Assembly: GCA_017999215.1 (NCBI GenBank)
Contig: JAGOBQ010000098.1
Span: 1-10,689 of the forward strand
DNA length: 10,689 nucleotides
Origin: Thermoanaerobaculia bacterium
GTDB lineage: Bacteria > Acidobacteriota > Thermoanaerobaculia > UBA5066
Direction of reading: 5' to 3'
The notes beneath the pieces are model-generated. The model ran no database searches, was not told the DNA's origin, and was given only the letters and a program-made list of their open reading frames with translations. This document shows, one piece after another, positions 1 through 5,381 of this stretch. How positions within the stretch are numbered: the first letter of the stretch is position 1; the number at the start of each line of letters is the position of its first letter. Position numbers and translations under genes: made by a program.

Positions 1-62
1 GCGCCCCCCACCCGCCGCCCTTCGCGGCGCCCGCGCCCGAGGCGCGCGAGGTCGCGAGGTGA
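1..62 (+). CDS. 3' end of an unidentified plus-strand gene (partial)
   Basis: Reading from base 3, the frame gives 19 codons ending in Glu-Val-Ala-Arg and a TGA at 60-62. All 19 sense codons end in G or C, which matches the codon use of every confident gene here. The other two plus frames read on past base 62 without this pattern. The peptide is Pro/Ala-rich, like a disordered C-terminal tail, and shows no recognisable domain. A strong hairpin with a pyrimidine-rich 3' side follows 37 bp downstream, as expected for the end of a transcript convergent with pfkA. The function cannot be named from this fragment. It could also be non-coding GC-rich sequence, because 19 codons is little evidence in such a genome. 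Confidence 0.4.
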   Translation, partial: APHPPPFAAPAPEAREVAR

Positions 63-98
63 TGGGCGCGGGGTCGGACCGAATACGGCGAGACATCC

Positions 99-130
99 AG
101 CGACGGCGGGCCTCACGGCCCGCCGTCGCT
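99..130. terminator. Convergent intergenic hairpin between the left-edge gene and pfkA
   Basis: A perfect 14-bp stem (left arm starting AGCGACGGCGGGCC, 99-112; right arm 117-130) closes a TCAC tetraloop. On the plus strand it is followed by TCTTCTCGCCTCGCTTCTC, a T/C-rich run that is a plausible weak U-tract, so it best fits a terminator for the gene ending at 62. It also lies 20 bp past the pfkA stop and may end that transcript from the other side, although no T-run follows on the minus strand. Confidence 0.6.
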
Positions 131-150
131 TCTTCTCGCCTCGCTTCTCG

Positions 151-1260
151 CTAGTCCCCCAGGCAGGTCCCGACCGCTCGCGCGGCGGCCACCCACGGGT
201 GGTCGGGCGGGACCGTCTTCCTCTTTCCCACGACGTCCCCGAGCGGCACGGGGCGGGTTCCCTCGCCGTGCGCGGCGACCATCACTCCGTACTTCCGCTT
301 CGCGACGAGGTCCGCGCAGGCCGTGCCGAGTCGGGTGGCGAGGAAGCGGTCGGCCGCGGAGGGCGTCCCGCCGCGCTGCAGGTGCCCCAGGATCGTCACG
401 CGCGACTCGAGGCCCGTCCGCTCCTCGAGCTTGCGCGCGAGGCCGAGCGCCCTTCCGCTCTCGTGCCCCTCGCCTTCCGGAGCCCGCTCCTTCGGCCGCG
501 CGGTCGCCTTCTTCCCGTCGCGCTCCTTCGCCTTCGCCGCGGCCGCGGCCTGCTCGAGAGAGAGCGCTCCCTCTGCGACCGCGACGATCGAGAACCGCTT
601 CTCGCTCCGGAACCGCTTCAGGATCGCGGCCGAGATGACCTCGACGTCGTAGGGGATCTCCGGGATCAGGATGACGTCGGCGCCTCCCGCCACGCCGGCG
701 CCGAGCGCGAGCCAGCCCGCCTTGTGCCCCATCACCTCGACCACGATGATCCGGTGGTGGCTGTGGGCCGTGGAGTGGAGCCGGTCCACGGCCTCCGTCG
801 CGATCCCGAGCGCCGTGTCGAAGCCGAACGTGACGTCGGTCATCGCGACGTCGTTGTCGATCGTCTTCGGAAGGGTGACGACGTTCAGCCCCGCCTTCAC
901 GAGGTGGAACGCGTTCTTCTGCGTCCCGCCCCCGCCCAGGCAGACGAGGGCGTCCAGGTGGTGCTTCCGGTAGTTCTCGACGATGAGGTCCGTCATGTCG
1001 ACGACCTTCCCCGCCACCGGCATCGCATACGGCTTGTCGCGGCTCGTCCCGAGGATCGTCCCGCCGTGGGTGAGGATTCCGGAAAGGGCGCGGTCGTCGA
1101 GCCAGATCGTCCGGTTCTCCATGAGGCCGCGGAATCCGTCGCGGAACCCGATCACCTGCATGCCGTGGCGGAGCTCGGCCGCCTTCCCGACCGCCCGGAG
1201 GGCGGCGTTCAGCCCCGGCGTGTCGCCGCCCGACGTCAGGACCCCGATCAGCTTCGACAT
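151..1260 (-). CDS. pfkA: 6-phosphofructokinase (PfkA family)
   Basis: Cytosolic 369-residue kinase that phosphorylates fructose 6-phosphate to fructose 1,6-bisphosphate, the committed step of glycolysis. Family motifs appear in order: GGDTPGLN (11-18) at the nucleotide loop, LGGGGTQKN (108-116), the catalytic PKTIDND (131-137), HHRIIVVEVMGH (168-179) and HLQRGGTP (293-300). Aligned to the E. coli enzyme, Gly is kept at position 104, the ATP-type residue (PPi enzymes have Asp). The 124 position is Lys (K132), as in PPi enzymes and some actinobacterial ATP enzymes. Asp103 is replaced by Gly. ATP dependence is the better guess, not a certainty. A charged Ala/Lys/Glu-rich insertion (about 237-266) precedes the HLQRGG motif. 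The ATG has an AAGGAG site 4 nt upstream. The gene starts 41 bp after the aspartate ammonia-lyase stop, probably in one transcript. Confidence 0.95.
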   Translation of the reverse strand: MSKLIGVLTSGGDTPGLNAALRAVGKAAELRHGMQVIGFRDGFRGLMENRTIWLDDRALSGILTHGGTILGTSRDKPYAMPVAGKVVDMTDLIVENYRKHHLDALVCLGGGGTQKNAFHLVKAGLNVVTLPKTIDNDVAMTDVTFGFDTALGIATEAVDRLHSTAHSHHRIIVVEVMGHKAGWLALGAGVAGGADVILIPEIPYDVEVISAAILKRFRSEKRFSIVAVAEGALSLEQAAAAAKAKERDGKKATARPKERAPEGEGHESGRALGLARKLEERTGLESRVTILGHLQRGGTPSAADRFLATRLGTACADLVAKRKYGVMVAAHGEGTRPVPLGDVVGKRKTVPPDHPWVAAARAVGTCLGD

Positions 1261-1301
1261 GGCGCTCCTTCCCGGCCGGCGGCCCTCGGGTCTCGCCGGC
1301 T

Positions 1302-3179
1302 TCAGACGGTCCGATCGCCGAGCGCGAGCGGCCGAGGCTTCGTCATCGCGTCGATCGAGAGGAGATCGTCGAGCTGGGCCGAGGTCAGGTACCCCTTCTC
1401 GAGGATCAGCTCGCGCACGGGCCGGCCGGTCGCGAGCGCTTCCTTGGCCACCTCGCTCGAGCGCTCGTAGCCGAGGGCGGGAACGACCGCCGTCACGATG
1501 CCGATCGAGCGCTCCACCATCTCGCGGGCGTGCTCGCGGTTCGCCGTGATCCCGGTGATGCAGCGGAGCCGGAGGGTGTCGATGGCGGACGTCAGCATGT
1601 CGACCGACTGGAAGAGGTTGAACGCGAGGATCGGCTCCATGACGTTCAGCTGGAGCTGCCCCGCCTCGGAAGCGAGCGTGATCGTCAGGTCGTTGCCGAT
1701 GACCTGGAACGCGACCTGGTTGACGACCTCGGGGATGACCGGGTTCACCTTCCCCGGCATGATGCTCGACCCGGGCTGCATCGGCGGCAGGTTGATCTCG
1801 GCGAGACCGCAGCGCGGCCCCGACGAGAGGAGCCGGAGGTCGTTGCACATCTTCGAGAGCTTCACGGCGACGCGCTTGAGGACCCCGGAGAACATGACGA
1901 ACGCGCCCGTGTCGGGCGTCGCCTCGACGAGGTTCTCCGAGAGGACGACGTCGAGGCCGGTGACGTTCCGGAGCTCCTCGACGACGAGCGCCGGGTAGCG
2001 CGGGTCGGCGTTGATCCCGGTGCCGATCGCCGTGCCGCCCATGTTCACCTCGAGGAAGAGCCGGACCGTCTCCGTCAGCCGGGCGACGTCCTCCCCCGTC
2101 GTCACCGCGAACGCCCCGAACTCCTGCCCGAGCGTCATCGGGACGGCGTCCTGAAGCTGCGTCCGCCCCATCTTCAGGACGTCGCGGAACTCCTCCCCCT
2201 TCTCGGCGAGCGCGACCCGCAGACGCTCGAGAGCGTCGAGGAGCCCCTGCGTCGAGAGGATCGTCGCGATCCGGAGCGCCGTCGGGTAGACGTCGTTCGT
2301 CGACTGGGCGAGGTTCACGTGGTTGTTCGGGTGGCAGGCCGCGTAGTCGCCGCGGGAGCGGCCGAGGATCTCGAGCGCACGGTTCGCGAGGACCTCGTTC
2401 GCGTTCATGTTCGTCGACGTCCCGGCGCCCCCCTGGACCATGTCGACGACGAAGTGCCCGTGGTGGTGCCCGTCGATCACCTCCTGCGCGGCCAGACCGA
2501 TCGCGTCGGCGACCTCCTCGGGCAGGAGGCCGAGGCGGGCGTTCGCGCGCGCCGCCGCGAGCTTCACCATCGCGAGGGCGCGGACGAGCGTCGGGAAGTG
2601 GGAGACGGGGATGCCGGTGATCGGGAAGTTCTCGACGGCCCGGAGCGTCTGGACGCCGTAGAGCGCGTCGGCCGGGACGTCGCGCTCGCCGAGGAGGTCG
2701 TGCTCGCGGCGGGTCTCGCCCGACGCGTACCCTTTCTCCGCTCCGACGTCTCGCGAGCTCTGGTACTGGAGGTGTCGGTTCATGACGATCGCCACGCGCG
2801 AGACGACGTCCATCGCCGCGCCCGCGTCGCCCATCAGGCGCGCCCGCACCTCCGCACGCGGCAGCTCGATGATCGAGAGGTCCGTGAGCGCCCGCGCCGA
2901 GGTCGTGTGCTCGGAGGTGTGCAGGAGCGCCCCGACGCCGACGGCCTCCCCGCGCCCCTCCACCGACAGCGGCTCGATCGCCCCGTCCTTCTCGCGCGAG
3001 ATCTCCACGCTCCCCTCGAGGATGACGAAGAGGGCGCGGCGCGGCGCGCCCTGCGTCCAGAGCATCGTCTCGGTCGGAACGTCCCGGCGGATCGCCGCCC
3101 CCGCGAGGAGGTCGAGGACCCTCTCCGAAAGCCCCGAGAAGATCTCCGTCGCCCCGAGCGCCGCACGAACCTCGTTCAC
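1302..3179 (-). CDS. aspA: Aspartate ammonia-lyase with N-terminal cyclic-nucleotide-binding-like domain
   Basis: This 625-residue protein joins a Crp/cNMP-binding-like beta-barrel (about 1-140) to a complete aspartase (about 156-615), which deaminates L-aspartate to fumarate and ammonia. Aspartase hallmarks are GTSTNMNANE (253-262), STND (293-296), GRTQLQDAVPMTLGQEF (338-354) and the signature loop GSSIMPGKVNP (470-480), with S472 as the presumed catalytic base and K477/N479 binding substrate. TQLQDAVP and QLNVMEP match AspA better than fumarase C. The usual length is about 470-480 residues, so the N-terminal domain is extra. That domain keeps the barrel pattern (FVILEGSVEI, 51-60) but lacks the canonical cAMP-contacting Glu and Arg. 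I chose the GTG at 3179 because GGGAGGTG lies just upstream. The upstream ATG at 3220 has no such site and overlaps a -10-like hexamer. The frame is unbroken across the junction, with no convincing internal start. First gene of a likely two-gene unit with pfkA. Confidence 0.93.
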   Translation of the reverse strand: MNEVRAALGATEIFSGLSERVLDLLAGAAIRRDVPTETMLWTQGAPRRALFVILEGSVEISREKDGAIEPLSVEGRGEAVGVGALLHTSEHTTSARALTDLSIIELPRAEVRARLMGDAGAAMDVVSRVAIVMNRHLQYQSSRDVGAEKGYASGETRREHDLLGERDVPADALYGVQTLRAVENFPITGIPVSHFPTLVRALAMVKLAAARANARLGLLPEEVADAIGLAAQEVIDGHHHGHFVVDMVQGGAGTSTNMNANEVLANRALEILGRSRGDYAACHPNNHVNLAQSTNDVYPTALRIATILSTQGLLDALERLRVALAEKGEEFRDVLKMGRTQLQDAVPMTLGQEFGAFAVTTGEDVARLTETVRLFLEVNMGGTAIGTGINADPRYPALVVEELRNVTGLDVVLSENLVEATPDTGAFVMFSGVLKRVAVKLSKMCNDLRLLSSGPRCGLAEINLPPMQPGSSIMPGKVNPVIPEVVNQVAFQVIGNDLTITLASEAGQLQLNVMEPILAFNLFQSVDMLTSAIDTLRLRCITGITANREHAREMVERSIGIVTAVVPALGYERSSEVAKEALATGRPVRELILEKGYLTSAQLDDLLSIDAMTKPRPLALGDRTV

Positions 3180-3183
3180 GAAA

Positions 3184-3191
3184 CACCTCCC
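3184..3191 (-). promoter_or_regulatory. Ribosome binding site that fixes the GTG start of the aspA fusion
   Basis: The minus strand reads GGGAGGTGTTTC and then GTG, a near-perfect Shine-Dalgarno with about 6 nt between GGAGG and the start codon. No comparable site precedes the ATG at 3220 or the longer in-frame extension to 3377. A 6-bp hairpin (CCGCCG/CGGCGG with a 3-nt loop, 3196-3210) sits 4 nt upstream of the site in the same leader. Confidence 0.75.
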
Positions 3192-3219
3192 TGCACCGCC
3201 GTCACGGCGGCGAACGTTC

Positions 3220-3225
3220 ATTGTA
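3220..3225 (-). promoter_or_regulatory. Candidate -10 element for the aspA fusion and pfkA
   Basis: The minus strand carries TACAAT, five of six matches to TATAAT, in an AT-richer island of an otherwise GC-rich divergent region. It would start transcription near 3213 and give a leader of about 34 nt that includes the Shine-Dalgarno. No convincing -35 hexamer lies 16-18 bp upstream, so this may be weak, activator-dependent or coincidental. Confidence 0.35.
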
Positions 3226-3251
3226 GTGAGGGCGCCTGCCGCGCCGCAGCG

Positions 3252-3257
3252 TAGAAT
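3252..3257 (+). promoter_or_regulatory. Candidate -10 element for the secreted repeat protein
   Basis: TAGAAT matches five of six -10 bases and lies 87 bp before the ATG at 3344. A TTG-containing hexamer (TTGTAG, 3221-3226) is 25 bp upstream, too far for a standard -35. With the oppositely oriented TACAAT at 3220-3225 it marks a compact divergent promoter region. Both calls rest on hexamer matches alone. Confidence 0.3.
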
Positions 3258-3330
3258 GGCCGACGGAGGAGCGACGCGGGACCGCGGCCCCTCCGCGCCC
3301 GCCGGAGCCGGGGTCTCGCGTCTCGTCCCT

Positions 3331-3340
3331 GAAGGAGGAG
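3331..3340 (+). promoter_or_regulatory. Ribosome binding site of the secreted repeat protein
   Basis: GAAGGAGGAG followed by ACG and then ATG is a strong Shine-Dalgarno. It supports the ATG at 3344, which is also the only start that puts a signal peptide at the N-terminus. Confidence 0.75.
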
Positions 3341-3343
3341 ACG

Positions 3344-5332
3344 ATGAGAAAGCCGCCGATCTTCGCTCTGCTCGCATTTCTCGCCGTCGTCCCGTGTCTC
3401 GCGGCCGGTCAGGACATCGGATACGACCCGTGCCCGTTCGACGCCGACGGGACGTCCGCGGACGGCTCCGGAGACGCCGCCGTGGCCCCCGACGGGGCCG
3501 GCTTGGCGCTCTCCTTCCCGACGATCACCTACCAGCGGACGACGAAGTCGGTCCCGTCGAGCCTCTGCGCGTCCGTGCCGACGGCCGTGACCTCCTTCGC
3601 CTCGACCGACGCGGCCGCCTACCTCTACTTCCGGATCAGCGGCTTCCAGAACGGCGAAGGGCTTTCGGTCCTCTGGTGGGACCCGAGCGGCGAGATCTAC
3701 CACCGGGGCTCCTGGGCTCCCCTCTCGACGGCGCAGTACACGTCCTACTGCCTCGAGGCCCACATCTCCATCGCGGGGACGAGCGCCGCCACCAAGCCCG
3801 GCACCTGGCGGGTCCAGGTCTTCTCCGACAAGATCTTCGACGTCCCGTACGTCGACCTGACGTTCACCGTCTCCTCGAGCGGCGGCGGGACCGGCTTCCC
3901 GACGATCACGAACGCGCGAACCGCGAAGTCGATCCCCGAGGGCACCTGCACGCCGCCGACTCCGGTCTCGACCTTCGCCCCGACGGACGAGCGGGTCTAC
4001 CTCTGGTTCGTCATCAGCGGCCACGCGAACGGCGAGACGCTGACGCGCGTCTGGTACGCACCGGACGGCTCGATCGCCGCCTCCGGGAGCTGGGATCCGC
4101 TCCCGGGCGGCGGGAGCTACTGCGTGCCCGCCAGCCTCCGGATCGCCGGCACGTCGGTCGCGACGACGCCCGGGGCCTGGCGCGTCCGGGTCTTCTCCGA
4201 CAAGATCCTGGACGTCCCCTACCTCGACCTGCCGTTCACGATCTCATCGGGCGGCGGCTCCGGATTCCCGACGATCACGAACGCGAGGACGGCGAAGTCG
4301 GTGCCGGCGAACCAGGCGTGCACGCCCCTCCCGACGGCGACCTCCTCGTTCTCCTCGACCGACGCGAGCGTCTACCTCTGGTTCCAGATCAGCGGACACG
4401 CGGACGGCGAGCGGCTCTCGCGGGTCTGGTACTCGCCCGACGGGAAGGTCCACGCCACGGGCCAGTGGGACCCGCTCCCCGCCGGAGGCGCGCCGTGCAA
4501 GTGGGCCGCGCTGGACATCGCGGGCAAGTCTCCCGCGTCGAAGCCCGGGACGTGGCGCGTCCAGGTCTTCTCCGATCGGATCTTCGACGTCCCGTACATC
4601 GACAAGACGTTCACGATCTCCGCAGGCGGCGGGGGCGGAGGAGGAGGATTCACCGTCGCCGGCACCTGGCTCCTCACCTCGAGCGCGCGAGTGCAGGGCG
4701 CCGGGGCCTTCTGGAAGACCGACCTCTCCGTGAGGAACAAGGGGACGTCGTCGGCCTCGGCGATCGTCAAGTTCCTCGGGAACTCGGGCGACGGTCGCGG
4801 CGGGCCGGAGCGGTCCGTCTCGATCCCTGCCGGCCAGACCGTCACGTGGCGGGACGTCCTCTCGAGCCTCTTCGGCCTCACGAACGACTACGGGCCGATC
4901 CTCGTCCGCGCCTCGACGTCGGACCTCGCGATCCTCGGCCAGACCTGGACCGCGGGCGGCGCCGGGACGTACGGCCAGAGCGTTCTCGTCCTCTCGACGG
5001 ACGAGCTGATCGGGAGCACGCCGAAGTCGATCCTCGGCGTCCGCCAGGACACGTTCTTCCGGACGAACCTGATGCTCGCGAACGCGAACGAGACGACGAC
5101 CGCGGTCACCGTTCAGCTCGTCTCGACCGCGGGAGCCGTCCTCAAGACGCTGAACGCCTCCCTCGGGCCGCTCTCGCGGGCCCAGTACAACGTCGGCGAG
5201 CATTTCGGCTACACGAACCTCTCCGACGCCGCCTTCGTCATCTCGTCGCCGACGGCGGGGGCGCGCGTCGGCGCCTACGCTTCCGTCATCGACGCGGGGA
5301 CGGCGGACCCGCGGACGCTGCTGCCGCGCTGA
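3344..5332 (+). CDS. Secreted protein with three tandem Cys-paired domains and a two-unit C-terminal beta-rich module
   Basis: Hypothetical exported protein of 662 residues. An N-terminal signal peptide (MRKPP, then a hydrophobic stretch to about residue 20) is probably cut near A20-G22; no lipobox fits C18. Three homologous domains follow: 58-177, 185-300 and 308-426. Each opens with FPTIT, carries a W-W/Y-x-P-S/D-G motif in the middle and ends with a WRV-x-VFSD-K/R block and an FT-V/I strand. Each has exactly one Cys pair (75/136, 202/260, 326/385), well placed for one disulfide per domain in an oxidising compartment. Short Gly/Ser linkers separate them, and a run of eight glycines (428-435) precedes the C-terminal part. 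Residues about 457-537 and 571-650 look like two diverged copies of one beta-sandwich unit, a style I associate with extracellular proteins of Acidobacteria-like genomes (an impression, not a search result). There are no catalytic motifs, so adhesion or surface binding is a guess. Monocistronic, divergent from aspA and convergent with ddl. Confidence 0.88.
   Translation: MRKPPIFALLAFLAVVPCLAAGQDIGYDPCPFDADGTSADGSGDAAVAPDGAGLALSFPTITYQRTTKSVPSSLCASVPTAVTSFASTDAAAYLYFRISGFQNGEGLSVLWWDPSGEIYHRGSWAPLSTAQYTSYCLEAHISIAGTSAATKPGTWRVQVFSDKIFDVPYVDLTFTVSSSGGGTGFPTITNARTAKSIPEGTCTPPTPVSTFAPTDERVYLWFVISGHANGETLTRVWYAPDGSIAASGSWDPLPGGGSYCVPASLRIAGTSVATTPGAWRVRVFSDKILDVPYLDLPFTISSGGGSGFPTITNARTAKSVPANQACTPLPTATSSFSSTDASVYLWFQISGHADGERLSRVWYSPDGKVHATGQWDPLPAGGAPCKWAALDIAGKSPASKPGTWRVQVFSDRIFDVPYIDKTFTISAGGGGGGGGFTVAGTWLLTSSARVQGAGAFWKTDLSVRNKGTSSASAIVKFLGNSGDGRGGPERSVSIPAGQTVTWRDVLSSLFGLTNDYGPILVRASTSDLAILGQTWTAGGAGTYGQSVLVLSTDELIGSTPKSILGVRQDTFFRTNLMLANANETTTAVTVQLVSTAGAVLKTLNASLGPLSRAQYNVGEHFGYTNLSDAAFVISSPTAGARVGAYASVIDAGTADPRTLLPR
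3515..4621 (+). repeat. Three tandem ~118-codon intragenic repeats
   Basis: The units are 3515-3874, 3896-4243 and 4265-4621, separated by short Gly/Ser linker codons. Units 2 and 3 share an almost identical DNA opening (TTCCCGACGATCACGAACGC) and the protein phrases NARTAKS and ISGHA-x-GE, whereas unit 1 differs there. At the other end, units 1 and 3 are closest (KPGTWRVQVFSD followed by IFDVPY), and unit 2 has diverged. This mosaic suggests exchange between copies after duplication. Confidence 0.85.
4712..5293 (+). repeat. Two diverged copies of a beta-rich unit in the C-terminal module
   Basis: The first unit (about 4712-4954) opens FWKTDLSVRNKG and closes RASTSDLAILGQTW. The second (about 5054-5293) opens FFRTNLMLANAN and closes SPTAGARVGAYASV. 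Both follow the same order: aromatic-x-R/K-T-D/N-L, an Asn-rich turn, alternating hydrophobic strands, then a phrase ending in Phe-Gly (SSLFGLTNDYG against EHFGYTNLSD). Identity is low and was judged by eye; a profile comparison would be needed to make it firm. Confidence 0.5.
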
Positions 5333-5350
5333 GCGGCCGGGACCGTGACG

Positions 5351-5380
5351 GCCGGGGTCCGCGCCTCCGCGGGTCCCGGC
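5351..5380. terminator. Hairpin between the convergent secreted-protein gene and ddl
   Basis: A 13-bp stem (5351-5363 with 5368-5380) closes a CCTC tetraloop. Eleven pairs are Watson-Crick and two adjacent ones in the middle are G-U wobbles. It fills most of the 49 bp between the stop codons at 5332 and 5382. An alternative 10-bp pairing, GGCCGGGACC (5335-5344) with 5372-5381, competes with it. Neither side has a T-run, so it is either a non-canonical terminator or an end-protecting hairpin serving both transcripts. Confidence 0.45.
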
Positions 5381-5381
5381 C

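Noticed and set aside
151..1260. Strict PPi-dependent phosphofructokinase
   Set aside because: The Lys in PKTIDND fits PPi enzymes, but the Asp that blocks ATP at the 104 position is absent (Gly instead), so the PPi call is not supported.
151..3186. Open frame of about 1000 codons on the minus strand continuing upstream of pfkA through the whole aspartase gene
   Set aside because: Only the first-described 369 residues after the ATG at 1260 look like a protein; the upstream part is Arg/Gly/Ala-rich low complexity and overlaps the aspartase in another frame. Stop codons are simply rare in DNA this GC-rich.
1530..3254. Open frame of 574 codons on the plus strand antisense to the aspartase
   Set aside because: Repetitive Arg/Asp/Val/Glu composition mirrors the antisense of GC-ending codons; there is no ribosome binding site and no domain.
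3180..3377. Longer aspartase starts at the ATG at 3220 or 3377
   Set aside because: The added residues are not domain-like, there is no Shine-Dalgarno, and the TACAAT hexamer overlaps the ATG at 3220. The GTG at 3179 has a near-perfect site.
3344..3415. Lipoprotein signal at Cys18 of the secreted protein
   Set aside because: The residues before the Cys (Val-Val-Pro) do not fit a lipobox, and an ordinary signal-peptidase I site follows at about residues 20-22.
4625..4650. GGC/GGA-rich run as a simple-sequence repeat or phase-variable tract
   Set aside because: It encodes the polyglycine linker with mixed glycine codons (GGC, GGG, GGA) and is too irregular for slippage.
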